Assembly: GCF_011250515.1 (NCBI RefSeq)
Contig: NZ_JAANOP010000001.1
Location: forward strand, 1 to 64,000
Origin: Aquirufa ecclesiirivi
GTDB taxonomy: Bacteria > Bacteroidota > Bacteroidia > Cytophagales > Spirosomataceae
Reading direction: 5' to 3'
Length of the DNA stretch: 64,000 nt
Shown piece by piece: positions 55,831 through 64,000 of this stretch; the stretch's first letter is position 1, and every line of letters begins with the position of its first letter. The notes below the pieces were generated by a model. It was not told the origin of the DNA, searched no databases, and saw nothing but the letters and a program-made list of their open reading frames with translations. A program made the position numbers and the translations under genes.

Positions 55831-57101
55831 TATTCCCTTCTTCATCTAGATCCGAAAAAAACTCATTCATATCACAGTGGTTCACTCATCCGCTGTGGTC
55901 TATGGTGGCTGCATTTGGTTGTTACTTTTGCGTATATGGATTTAGAAAACCATTTACGGCAGGACTCTATGAAGCACAATTTTGGTTTGGTATACCTTGG
56001 AAATCGGTATTAATATCATCCCAAATTGCAGGATACATGTTGTCCAAATGTGGGGGAATCTTTTTTGTTTCGTCCATAGCTTGGTCTAAAAGAATTCAAG
56101 CTATCGTATTAAGTGTTTTTATCGCCGAACTAGCCTTATTGGGATTCGGACTGGCTCCCAGACCCTGGAGCATTCTTTTTTTGGTGATAAACGGCCTCCC
56201 ACTAGGGATGATTTTTGGCTATATTCAAGGATTTCTAGAGGGGAAAAAAAATACGGAATTATTCATCGCCAGTTTAGGGGCAAGTTTCATTTTAGCCGAC
56301 GGAGTTTCAAAATCAGTGGGGAAATTTTTACTGAATACAGGCGTATCAGAGACCTGGATGCCATGTACAGCAGGCTTACTATTTAGCTTACCATTTCTGT
56401 TCTTTGTTTGGATGCTCCAGCAAATCCCGAAACCGACAAAAGAGGACATGGCAGATCGCTCAGAAAGAACACCCATGTCATCCTTAGATAGAAATCGAAT
56501 CATTAAATCATTGGGTCCAGGAATACTCGGAATTAGTTTATTGTACTTGTTTGCATCACTATTACGGGGTATTCGGTCCGACTTTGCCCCTGAAATCTGG
56601 GAATATTTGGGTTTTCAAAGTATTCCATCCTTATTTACACAAACGGAGATATGGGTTACTGTCGGCATTTTAGTGATTAATGGCAGCTTAGTATTTATCA
56701 AAAACAATGTACGTGCCTTTTTCCTAAGTATGGGAATCATCATGCTTGGATTTATTTTGCTAATTATCAGTGGTACCCTTGGCCTTCACTATTTAAACCC
56801 TTTTTGGCTAATTGTACTTACAGGCTTTGGTATTTATCTACCTTACTTAACCATCACTACATCAATATTTGAACGAATGCTGGCAATAAGTAAGCACAAA
56901 GCGAATATAGGCTTTCTTATGTATATCGTTGATTCGACAGGCTATGTCGGATACAATTTGCTTCTTTTGTGCAGTGGATTCATTTTCCCTCAGTGGAATT
57001 TAGCCCATTTATTTTTTGAATGGATTATCCTATTGGGTATCGCTGGAATTGGCATTTCCCTTTCTTGCGTGTTCTATTTTACCAAGAAATTGATACAATA
57101 A
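55827..57101 (+). CDS. MFS-type carrier of DUF5690/GlpT-like character
   Basis: 424 residues with about 12 membrane helices. MVAAFGCYFCVYGFRKPFTAG resembles the start of organophosphate:phosphate antiporters, but GlpT signature loops are not obvious; it may belong to the Bacteroidota DUF5690 group (tentative). It is translationally coupled to the PhnZ-like gene and could import a phosphonate or hydroxyphosphonate, or export phosphate. Its last seven codons are duplicated twice downstream as part of a tandem repeat. The C-terminal region keeps a normal end (FTKKLIQ). Confidence 0.75.
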   Translation: MIFPSSSRSEKNSFISQWFTHPLWSMVAAFGCYFCVYGFRKPFTAGLYEAQFWFGIPWKSVLISSQIAGYMLSKCGGIFFVSSIAWSKRIQAIVLSVFIAELALLGFGLAPRPWSILFLVINGLPLGMIFGYIQGFLEGKKNTELFIASLGASFILADGVSKSVGKFLLNTGVSETWMPCTAGLLFSLPFLFFVWMLQQIPKPTKEDMADRSERTPMSSLDRNRIIKSLGPGILGISLLYLFASLLRGIRSDFAPEIWEYLGFQSIPSLFTQTEIWVTVGILVINGSLVFIKNNVRAFFLSMGIIMLGFILLIISGTLGLHYLNPFWLIVLTGFGIYLPYLTITTSIFERMLAISKHKANIGFLMYIVDSTGYVGYNLLLLCSGFIFPQWNLAHLFFEWIILLGIAGIGISLSCVFYFTKKLIQ

Positions 57102-57138
57102 GGCTATTTCGGAAACGTTCTGTCTGCGCCCAGCTCAC

Positions 57139-57171
57139 AACGCTGGCAAGGTTCCAAACCTTGACAGCGTT
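57139..57171. repeat. 33-bp palindromic repeat, copy 3
   Basis: AACGCTGGCAAGGTTC, central C, AAACCTTGACAGCGTT; two arm mismatches, each a possible G-U or near pair in RNA. Same family as the copies at 34.5 kb, first of three inside the tandem repeat. Confidence 0.85.
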
Positions 57172-57350
57172 AGAAAGCGCAGGCATTTTTTACCTCCAAT
57201 TGCTCCCCCAATATTTTTCTTATAACCAATTACAGCAACACGGAAAATGCTACAAAATCATACGAGATAAGAACATATAAGTCTCTTATTTACCAAGAAA
57301 TTGATACAATATGGCTATTTTGGAAACGTTCTGTCTGCGCCCAGCTACGC

Positions 57351-57383
57351 AACGCTGGCAAGGTTCCAAACCTTGACAGCGTT
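57351..57383. repeat. 33-bp palindromic repeat, copy 4
   Basis: Identical to the copy at 57139, within tandem unit 2. Confidence 0.85.
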
Positions 57384-57548
57384 AGAAAGCGCACCAATTG
57401 CTCCCCCAATATTTTTCCTATAACTAATTACAGCAACACGGAAAATGCTACAAAATCATACTAAATAAGAACATATAAGCCTCTTATTTACCAAGAAATT
57501 GATACAATAAGGCTATTTTGGAAACGTTCTGTCTGCGCCCAGCTACGC

Positions 57549-57581
57549 AACGCTGGCAAGGTTCCAAACCTTGACAGCGTT
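57549..57581. repeat. 33-bp palindromic repeat, copy 5
   Basis: Identical to the copies at 57139 and 57351, within tandem unit 3, 25 bp before the terminator of the next leftward gene. Confidence 0.85.
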
Positions 57582-57605
57582 AGAAAGCGCAGGCATTAAA
57601 ACAAG

Positions 57606-57634
57606 AAATGCCGAAAGGAATCCTTCCGGCATTT
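57606..57634 (-). terminator. Terminator of the beta-helix lipoprotein operon
   Basis: AAATGCCG (57606-57613) pairs with CGGCATTT (57627-57634), with an inner AAGGA/TCCTT stem and one mismatch. On the minus strand a modest T-rich tract (CTTGTTTT) follows. It ends the leftward transcript of the gene at 57659. Confidence 0.7.
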
Positions 57635-57658
57635 TCTGAATTACACCAATATAAAATC

Positions 57659-58990
57659 TTAGTAATCCGTGTTTTGTGGATCCCAGTTTGTCCAGCCTTC
57701 TGTCCAATCCGTAGTTCCAAAAGCACCAATATTTGTATTCGCTTCAAATCCAGCTGGTAAACTAACTCCTCCACCCAATAATTTAGATGTACTAGTTAAA
57801 GCTAAACTTGGCTTACCTTGTAATCGATTATAACCAGCCGTTAAACCTAATGTCTCCGCAGCTACTCCAAACTGATTTTTACGAGTAGCATCTTTTAACA
57901 TCGTTTCATCTCCTGTTACGATTGGCTTCAACATTCCTGTTACCGCTAATCCTGATAAAATATTTTTACCTGTTACAAAATTATTTTGTGATGCTGTACC
58001 CTCTAATTCTAAACCTCCCTTAGCAACCCAACCTCCAACAAATAAACTGTTGATGACCGAAATGGCTGAATTACGACGGATACGCATAGCCGAACGGTAT
58101 TTTTTATCCACTGTTCCGTCTGCGATAAAAGCACTTACATTGGCAAACTTCGCACTAGTCTGTGGTGAAGCATCTGAACCTGCTGCATCGTTATCCGATT
58201 CAAAGGCGTTGCTGTCTGAACATGAACATTGGTCAGCTACTTGTGGGTCACGGATCGACAATGCAAATTGAACATTACCACTGTAACCCCAATCCGTGTC
58301 AAAATCATCATCCATATTTCTGTAGGATACCAAGTGCTTCGCATTTACATTTCCTCCGAACCACTCATAAGCATCATCTCCATTGTATGAAACCTGTACA
58401 TAATCAATTTCTGTACCTGATCCCACACCTCCTAAAGTCAATCCGTTAATTTCCTTATCCGTCTCAAAGGCAATACCCGCAAACTCAATACGTACATATT
58501 TCAATACACCTGAATTATCCGAATCATTAGAACCTCCAAAAGTAGAAACGTTCTCTCCCTCAATCGTTGCTGGAGTCTTATTTACGCGAGCATTACCCAA
58601 CATAATTAATCCACCCCAGTCGCCATAATTTCTAGATCCTTTCGCCTGAGCAGAAGTAAATACAATCGGTTTAGCAGCCGTTCCACGTGCTATTAATTTA
58701 CCACCTGGCTTAATAATTAAGGTACCTTTGGTGATTTTATCACCCAAAATGATTGTTCCTGGTTCTACAGTTAAAGTAGCTCCAGACTCTACATAGACGA
58801 ATCCTTTTAACAAATACTTTTCAGACTCCTTCCAAGTAGTGTTGGCAGTGATTTTTCCAGAAACCTCTTTTACTGTACGATTAGCTGGCGCTGGTACCGT
58901 AATTTCTACCTCTGAATCGTTTTTCGTACAAGCTGACAAACCTATGGCAGCCGTAAGCAAACAAGCGAAAATGACACGTAATTGTTGCAT
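57659..58990 (-). CDS. Secreted beta-helix-like lipoprotein, function unknown
   Basis: 443 residues. Lipobox LSAC (lipidated Cys21). The body has repeated short strands with Gly and Asn turns (VYVESGATLTVEPGTIILGD, GTLIIKPGGKLIARG, WGGLIMLGNARV, LKYVRIEFAGIAF, IDYVQVSYNGDDAYEWFGG), typical of a right-handed parallel beta-helix. DQCSCSDSNAFESDND has paired Cys and an acidic stretch that could bind calcium. No catalytic site is recognised. It lies directly downstream of a TonB-dependent receptor gene with a 59-bp gap; such pairs are common in Bacteroidota and suggest a surface-exposed partner. Confidence 0.8.
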   Translation of the reverse strand: MQQLRVIFACLLTAAIGLSACTKNDSEVEITVPAPANRTVKEVSGKITANTTWKESEKYLLKGFVYVESGATLTVEPGTIILGDKITKGTLIIKPGGKLIARGTAAKPIVFTSAQAKGSRNYGDWGGLIMLGNARVNKTPATIEGENVSTFGGSNDSDNSGVLKYVRIEFAGIAFETDKEINGLTLGGVGSGTEIDYVQVSYNGDDAYEWFGGNVNAKHLVSYRNMDDDFDTDWGYSGNVQFALSIRDPQVADQCSCSDSNAFESDNDAAGSDASPQTSAKFANVSAFIADGTVDKKYRSAMRIRRNSAISVINSLFVGGWVAKGGLELEGTASQNNFVTGKNILSGLAVTGMLKPIVTGDETMLKDATRKNQFGVAAETLGLTAGYNRLQGKPSLALTSTSKLLGGGVSLPAGFEANTNIGAFGTTDWTEGWTNWDPQNTDY

Positions 58991-59049
58991 GAATTTGTTT
59001 TTTATATGTTTTTAATTGTTACTACTTATCATTTTTCTTTAGGCCTGCA

Positions 59050-61842
59050 CTAAAACTTCATCGTAATTCCCATGGTAAAATAACTTCCGCGGTGATACTC
59101 CTGGTACACACCATCCTTATCAGAAATTTCACCGTCACGGTTCGTATCCTGCACTAAAGAAAACTTCTGGTTTAATAAATCTTGTATTGCTAATTTGAAA
59201 TCTATTCTCTTCGTCAAGGCCTTCGTGATATTGATATCCACCACATTTCTTGGCATCTCGTAGATATCTGCCGACAACTGGCTATCTCCAATCACAAAGA
59301 TTCTTTTCCCGATCACATTATATAAAACATTTGCCTGCCATCCTTTGTCGGAATTTTCATAAAATATACCTGCATTGATCAAATAAGGTGATTGACCCTG
59401 AAGATTACGATTCAACATATTATCGGATTGTCCCGCACGCACATTACTACTAATCAATGCCGCATTGAATAATGCCACCCAATTAGGAGCAATTTGCTTT
59501 CTGATTTCTAATTCCACTCCCGTGCTAGTTGCTTCCGTAGCATTGTCAACAGTAAAAGCGACTGTACTACCATTGTAAAACACTTTGGATTCAATTGGAT
59601 TTAAGAATTTCTTATAAAATACAGCCAAGGAAATCAATTCTGATTTAGAAGGATATAATTCATATCTCAAATCAAAATTGTTAATCGTAGCATTCAATAA
59701 TTTTGGTTTATCCGCTCTTGGAATAAAACCAGTACGTGTCACATCATATACGAAGTCATAATACGTGAAAGGAGCTAATTCACGAAACTCAGGTCGGTTG
59801 ACGGTAGAACTATATGCAAAGCGCAATAAGTTTTTTGTTGTGAAATTATATGCCAAATTCAACGAAGGAAGTGGACTTAATACAGGATTCGTTACCTTAA
59901 TGGCTGCTCCAGAACCTCTTTCCTTACTTTGTAATTCTTGATTATTATACTCTCCTCTTAAACCAATTGTAGCATTCAACTTGGTTCCAATAGGCAAATA
60001 CATCTGCACATAGGCTGCGCCAAAGGTATTTTGAGCGGTGTACTTATCTTCAAAGTTGGTCCCTACTCCATAATATATCGAGTTGCCTCCCAAATTAGTT
60101 GGGTTGAAGAAATTAGCAGGATCCTGTTTTAACAAAGAGTTGTCTGATGACAATCGATTGGGATTTGTGATTCCATACCAACGATTTGAAAATGCACGTT
60201 CCTTGTACTCCGTGTAAATTCCTGCACGGAAGGTCGTTCTTAATTTCTCATCTTCATTCTCCTTAAGAATATGATCAAAATCAGCTCTTGTCGTGTAAAT
60301 AAACTCCTCTACATGTGAAAAAGAACGCGCCGACTGCTGTAAAGTTGGACTATCTGATTGCTGTAAATCAAAAGTAAATACACCTGTAGAATTTCTCTCT
60401 CTACTTCGAGTATATCTTCTATAATCTGGCTCCGTTCTGAAAGTATATCCTAAACCTGTCACCCATTTTAACTTACTTACTGCCGACAATTCGTGTGTTC
60501 CACTAAACTGACCTGAATAAATAGAACGCTGCTCATAACGGAAAGAAGCATTGTTTAAATCCACGTTCTCATTATATCCGTTACGAAAAACGGTTTCTTT
60601 AATACCAATTTGATTGAACAAGTTTCTAAATTCTAACTTATTATTCGGATTCAAAATCAAAGCCCAGTTCGACATGATACCGATGCGCACATTTTGAGAT
60701 AAAGATTGATCTTGATAATATTTCTCCGTGTCTCCCAAAAAAGTAAATCTTCTTTGCTGCATTTGAAACGCCTGATTCGTATTGGAATAATTCACATACG
60801 AAAAGTTCGTCAGCTCTTTATCTCCCATAAACCAACGGTGGGCAAAATTCAAATTACCCCTGAAATCAGGTAAAACGTTTTTGTCTTCTACATGGTAAAA
60901 TGCCGGCAAATTTCTAAAGTGAGAAATCACGGCTTCGGTATTTCCTGCGGTAGCAATGCTATTTCTAGAAGGAAAACCTGATGGCAATTGACGTCCACCA
61001 TCATCAAAACCCAACCAATCCGTCTTACCACCTACATAGGACATCGCCTTTTGAGCCGTCGTTCCTGAACGGTAGCTCGTAGAAAAACTAGCTGAAAATG
61101 TATTTCCATCTGGTACTGTCTTGGTATAAATCTTAATAGCTCCTCCACCTAAATCGCCCGGTAAATCAGAAGAGGCTGATTTAAAAATCAACATACGATC
61201 TATAATGGAACTAGGAATTAAATCAAATGAAAATGCTTTTGAATCAACCTCCGTAGATGGCGTAATGATATCATTTACCAATACCGTATTATAACGCTCA
61301 TTTAAACCTCTCACCACCACAAATCTCTCATCAAAAATGGAAACTCCTGGAATTCTACGTACCACAGCAGAAGCATCTCTATCTTGAGTCTTCTGAATCT
61401 GCTGTCCCGATATACCCACAGCAATTTGTTGTAGCTGCCTTGTCTCCGTCAATACCGCCACCTCAGATGTCGTGATTTTTTGAGCCTTCACCACCACATT
61501 GGCTAAGGTCTTGTTATCCTCTTGCAATGATACGGTAACAATGGTTTCTTTACCTGACTCCACTCTAACATTTGGAATTTGCTGTGATTGATAACCTACC
61601 GAACTAACAACCAATTTGTAGATTCCTGCTGGCACACTAGCCAATTCAAATGTACCTTCAATTCCTGTGCTTGCTCCGATTGTCAAACCTTCTAAACGAA
61701 TGGTTGCCCCAATAACTGGCTCTTTAGTTACCGGATCGGAAATAGTTCCTTTAACTTTCCCAACTTGGCCCATAGCATGACCAAATGACGCTATGGATAC
61801 TAAAACGATTAATAAACTTCTAAATAATTGGTGTGTATTCAT
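59050..61842 (-). CDS. TonB-dependent outer-membrane receptor (CarboxypepD-reg type)
   Basis: 930 residues. Signal peptide (1-25), carboxypeptidase-regulatory-like domain (about 29-110, GTISDPVTKEPVIGATIRLEG), TonB-box region NVVVKAQKITTSEVAV, plug with RDASAVVRRIPGVSIF and VRGLNERYNTVLVND, and a beta-barrel ending YFTMGITMKF. It is of the type without a SusD partner. The ligand is not known. It forms an operon with the downstream beta-helix lipoprotein gene and is transcribed away from the small exported protein gene at 62145. A 302-bp gap separates it from that gene. Confidence 0.93.
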   Translation of the reverse strand: MNTHQLFRSLLIVLVSIASFGHAMGQVGKVKGTISDPVTKEPVIGATIRLEGLTIGASTGIEGTFELASVPAGIYKLVVSSVGYQSQQIPNVRVESGKETIVTVSLQEDNKTLANVVVKAQKITTSEVAVLTETRQLQQIAVGISGQQIQKTQDRDASAVVRRIPGVSIFDERFVVVRGLNERYNTVLVNDIITPSTEVDSKAFSFDLIPSSIIDRMLIFKSASSDLPGDLGGGAIKIYTKTVPDGNTFSASFSTSYRSGTTAQKAMSYVGGKTDWLGFDDGGRQLPSGFPSRNSIATAGNTEAVISHFRNLPAFYHVEDKNVLPDFRGNLNFAHRWFMGDKELTNFSYVNYSNTNQAFQMQQRRFTFLGDTEKYYQDQSLSQNVRIGIMSNWALILNPNNKLEFRNLFNQIGIKETVFRNGYNENVDLNNASFRYEQRSIYSGQFSGTHELSAVSKLKWVTGLGYTFRTEPDYRRYTRSRERNSTGVFTFDLQQSDSPTLQQSARSFSHVEEFIYTTRADFDHILKENEDEKLRTTFRAGIYTEYKERAFSNRWYGITNPNRLSSDNSLLKQDPANFFNPTNLGGNSIYYGVGTNFEDKYTAQNTFGAAYVQMYLPIGTKLNATIGLRGEYNNQELQSKERGSGAAIKVTNPVLSPLPSLNLAYNFTTKNLLRFAYSSTVNRPEFRELAPFTYYDFVYDVTRTGFIPRADKPKLLNATINNFDLRYELYPSKSELISLAVFYKKFLNPIESKVFYNGSTVAFTVDNATEATSTGVELEIRKQIAPNWVALFNAALISSNVRAGQSDNMLNRNLQGQSPYLINAGIFYENSDKGWQANVLYNVIGKRIFVIGDSQLSADIYEMPRNVVDINITKALTKRIDFKLAIQDLLNQKFSLVQDTNRDGEISDKDGVYQEYHRGSYFTMGITMKF

Positions 61843-62144
61843 TTGTGTTTATATTGATTACGGCACAAAATTACCTGCAATCAATAGCCTCACGGTTAAC
61901 ACGCTATTATCTATATGTTTCCTGAATGTTAAATAATTCAAAAAAATTTAACCATTTCGTAACATGAAAATAAAAATTGAATTATTCGAAGAAATATAAT
62001 TTTTTTAAGAGGAATATTCTTAAAAAAGTGAAATTTTTTGCGTATTTAATTTGGAGTTAACATGAAAAGGCTAGTTTTGAGCAAACAAACGGAAAGCTTC
62101 CGCCTAAGATTTTATTAATCAAGCATTTATCAATTATCAACATT
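61843..62144. other. Divergent gap between TonB receptor and small exported protein
   Basis: Strongly A/T-rich, no reading frame of note. It holds the plus-strand promoter at 62050-62079. For the leftward receptor gene no promoter could be placed with confidence. Confidence 0.4.
62050..62079 (+). promoter_or_regulatory. Promoter of the small exported protein gene
   Basis: TTTG (62050-62053), 18 bases, TAGTTTTG (62072-62079), a full match to TAnnTTTG. The start of transcription would be near 62086, leaving a leader of about 60 nt. Confidence 0.6.
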
Positions 62145-62498
62145 ATGAAAAATTTCATCACAAAAAACGCTTTAGCCGCTCTTGTCGTAGCCGCTATCTT
62201 GTCTGTCTCTTCTGCACATGCCGCAGAATTCGCTCTTCCTGTAAACATTGACCAAGTAGGTAAAATGAAATTCCTAGTTAGCTCGGATACATCATCACCC
62301 TTGTACGTGGTTATTTATGATGAAGACAATAACCAAATTACCCGCGAAACACTTAGTACAAAGAAATTATTCAATTTCTCTAACCTAAATGATGGTCGCT
62401 ATAAAATGGTTATTTTTGATTCACGTAAAAACGTCATCAAATCTAAGACTTTCAGTATTTTAACAGAAACGAAAAGAGATTTAGTGGCTGTACAGTAA
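62145..62498 (+). CDS. Small exported beta-rich protein, unknown
   Basis: 117 residues. Signal peptide (1-26, ALAALVVAAILSVSSAHA with an AHA-A cleavage site). The mature part of about 90 residues has alternating strands, such as KMKFLVSSDTSSPLYVVIYD and KLFNFSNLNDGRYKMVIFD, and looks like a small beta-sandwich similar to those called DUF3244 or T9SS C-terminal-like folds in Bacteroidota, without a proper sorting signal. With its own good promoter and strong terminator it is a single-gene unit, probably well expressed. Function unknown. Confidence 0.72.
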   Translation: MKNFITKNALAALVVAAILSVSSAHAAEFALPVNIDQVGKMKFLVSSDTSSPLYVVIYDEDNNQITRETLSTKKLFNFSNLNDGRYKMVIFDSRKNVIKSKTFSILTETKRDLVAVQ

Positions 62499-62516
62499 TC
62501 GATTAAATCCAACACG

Positions 62517-62545
62517 AAAAAGGCGCCAGAAGCGCCTTTTTTTTT
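62517..62545 (+). terminator. Intrinsic terminator of the small exported protein gene
   Basis: GGCGC (62522-62526), loop CAGAA, GCGCC (62532-62536), flanked by five A and a run of nine T. About 20 bp after the stop. Confidence 0.9.
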
Positions 62546-62649
62546 GCCCAAAAAAAATACTATCCTAAAATATAAGTTAGAATACCCAGCCCCTGCTCAA
62601 AAATTCGTAATTTTAATCTCTATTTTTTCCCATCAATTAATTTCCCCTT

Positions 62650-64000
62650 ATGGATTATTTGGCTGGCTTGAACGAGCCCCAACGACAAGCTGTTTTACAT
62701 ACTGAAGGCCCTTTAATGATTATTGCTGGAGCTGGCTCTGGCAAAACACGCGTGCTAACTTATCGCACGGCTTACCTGATTCAACACGGTATCGATCCAT
62801 TCCAAATTTTACTATTAACTTTTACCAATAAAGCCGCTGGCGAAATGCGCCATCGTATCGAATCCGTCATCGGAAAAGAGGCAAAAAACATCTGGATGGG
62901 GACTTTCCACTCCGTATTTGCTAAAATCCTACGCTTTGAAGGTGAAAAATTGGGCTATACTTCCAACTTTTCCATTTATGATACTGACGACTCCAAGTCC
63001 CTATTACGTGCCATCATCAAAGAACAAAACCTAGATGATAAGGTCTATAAAGTCAATTTGGTCTTAAACCGAATTTCAGGTGCAAAAAATAGATTAATTA
63101 GTCCTGAACAATACCTAAATAGCGCCATTCTGGGAGAAGAAGACCGCATGGCCCGCATTCCCAAAATGGGTGAAATCTACCGAACCTATTGCATTCGTTG
63201 CTTTCAAGCCAATGCCATGGACTTTGATGATTTATTATACCAAACCAATATCCTTTTTAGAGATCATTTGGACGTATTGAACAAATACCAACACAAATTC
63301 AAACACGTCATGGTGGATGAGTTTCAAGATACCAACGTTTCTCAATATTTATTAACGAAAAAACTGGCTGCCGTACACCGTAACATTTGCGTGGTAGGCG
63401 ATGATGCCCAAAGCATCTATGCTTTTCGCGGAGCTGATATTCAAAACATCTTGAATTTTGAAAGGGATTATTCCGACCTAACAACCATCAAATTGGAAGA
63501 GAACTACCGTTCTACCAAAAATATTGTGGCTGTCGCTAATTCCATCATTTCAAGAAATAAAAACCAACTCGAAAAAAACGTTTTTACGTCCAATGAAGTA
63601 GGGGATCAAATAGAAATTATCCGTGCTGGAAGTGACAATGAAGAGGGGCGGATGATTGCCTCCTCCATCTTTGAAACCAAACAAAAAGAAGGATTACATT
63701 GGTCAGATTTTGCTATTTTATATCGAACCAACGCTCAATCACGCTCTTTTGAGGAATCCTTGCGCCGATTAAACATCAAATATCGCATCATTGGTGGATT
63801 GTCTTTCTACCAAAGAAAAGAAATCAAAGATGTCCTGGCTTACCTTCGTTTTGTGGTCAACCAAAACGATGAAGAAGCATTTAAACGCATCATCAACCTG
63901 CCTAAAAGAGGCATTGGGGATACCACTATTGCAAAAATTGCAGTTACAGCAGCTGAAAATAATTGCTCCATTTGGGATGTCATTTCCAACATTCAGACCT
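62650..64000 (+). CDS. UvrD/PcrA-type ATP-dependent DNA helicase, 5' part
   Basis: The frame is open from ATG 62650 to the window edge (450 codons), so the gene continues beyond it. Translation starts MDYLAGLNEPQRQAVLHTEG, with Walker A AGAGSGKTRVLTYR, TFTNKAAGEM (motif Ia), VDEFQDTNVSQY (Walker B) and VVGDDAQSIYAFRGAD (motif III); LEENYRSTKNIV follows. These are superfamily 1 helicase motifs of the UvrD/PcrA/Rep group, which unwind DNA in repair and replication. Which of the three it is cannot be told without the C-terminus; PcrA/UvrD is most likely. Confidence 0.93.
   Translation, partial: MDYLAGLNEPQRQAVLHTEGPLMIIAGAGSGKTRVLTYRTAYLIQHGIDPFQILLLTFTNKAAGEMRHRIESVIGKEAKNIWMGTFHSVFAKILRFEGEKLGYTSNFSIYDTDDSKSLLRAIIKEQNLDDKVYKVNLVLNRISGAKNRLISPEQYLNSAILGEEDRMARIPKMGEIYRTYCIRCFQANAMDFDDLLYQTNILFRDHLDVLNKYQHKFKHVMVDEFQDTNVSQYLLTKKLAAVHRNICVVGDDAQSIYAFRGADIQNILNFERDYSDLTTIKLEENYRSTKNIVAVANSIISRNKNQLEKNVFTSNEVGDQIEIIRAGSDNEEGRMIASSIFETKQKEGLHWSDFAILYRTNAQSRSFEESLRRLNIKYRIIGGLSFYQRKEIKDVLAYLRFVVNQNDEEAFKRIINLPKRGIGDTTIAKIAVTAAENNCSIWDVISNIQT

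Larger units (their letters stand above)
57081..57598. repeat. Threefold tandem repeat carrying the end of the carrier gene
   Basis: Unit 1 (57081-57291, 211 bp), unit 2 (57292-57489, 198 bp) and unit 3 (57490-57598, partial) are nearly identical. Each starts with ACCAAGAAATTGATACAATA, the last codons of the carrier gene, and each contains the 33-bp palindrome. Unit 2 lacks 13 bp (the GGCATTTTTTACC stretch) present in unit 1. The repeat begins inside coding sequence, so it arose by tandem duplication after the gene end was in place. Units 2 and 3 have no open frame of interest. Confidence 0.9.

Noticed and set aside
57020-57280. 86-codon frame across the carrier gene end and the first tandem repeat
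   Set aside because: It mixes out-of-frame carrier sequence with repeat sequence and is not maintained in units 2 and 3.

Overview
The window looks like chromosome from a member of the Bacteroidota, most likely a Cytophagales-type bacterium (a freshwater Aquirufa/Spirosomataceae-like organism is my guess, not proven). The signs are promoters of the TTG / TAnnTTTG type, two secreted proteins with type IX secretion (T9SS) C-terminal sorting domains, a SusC/SusD pair, a second carboxypeptidase-regulatory-domain TonB receptor, DUF3467 and DUF4199-like proteins, and generally A/T-rich translation starts instead of Shine-Dalgarno sites.

Layout. 1-5336: the 5' end of a leftward rRNA operon with its promoter, two solitary LuxR-type helix-turn-helix proteins around a small secreted protein and a broken membrane-protein gene, a DUF4199-like protein, P5C dehydrogenase and a ComEA-like helix-hairpin-helix protein. 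5396-13941: rpoB-rpoC with their own promoter, a folded leader and a terminator, not joined to rplJ-rplL. 14030-22818: an A/T-rich block of large secreted or lipid-anchored proteins and a membrane-bound putative regulator. 22845-24214: small membrane-protein genes and DUF3467. 24265-30425: a hexuronate (galacturonate/glucuronate) operon uxaB-uxaC-kdgK-eda-transporter. 30424-34491: a pantothenate/CoA cluster coaBC, panC, panB, panD, coaX. 34500-36787: two palindromic repeats, then an LpxH-like phosphoesterase and a glycosyltransferase.

36966-46241 holds two converging operons that I read as a surface-sugar pathway. Rightward: phosphoesterase, NeuB-type synthase lacking the SAF domain, sterol-desaturase-type hydroxylase, SMR-type protein. 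Leftward: HP-motif glycosyltransferase, SpsF-type cytidylyltransferase, split transketolase, class III aminotransferase, SDR, KdsC-like phosphatase. Together these could make and transfer a CMP-activated keto/amino sugar that I cannot match to a known pathway.

46419-57101 holds a SusC/SusD pair next to an organophosphonate/phosphate scavenging locus: PhnX-like HAD hydrolase, HpnW-type FAD oxidoreductase, alkaline phosphatase, a PhnZ-type HD-domain dioxygenase with its full set of active-site residues, and an MFS carrier. 57081-57598 is a threefold tandem repeat that begins inside the carrier gene and carries a 33-bp palindrome also found at 34.5 kb. The window ends with a secreted beta-helix lipoprotein, a TonB-dependent receptor, a small exported protein with its own promoter and terminator, and the first 450 codons of a UvrD/PcrA-type helicase.

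Functions are assigned by reading motifs, without database searches. The unusual pathway assignments (novel CMP-sugar, phosphonate catabolism) are inferences from gene company.
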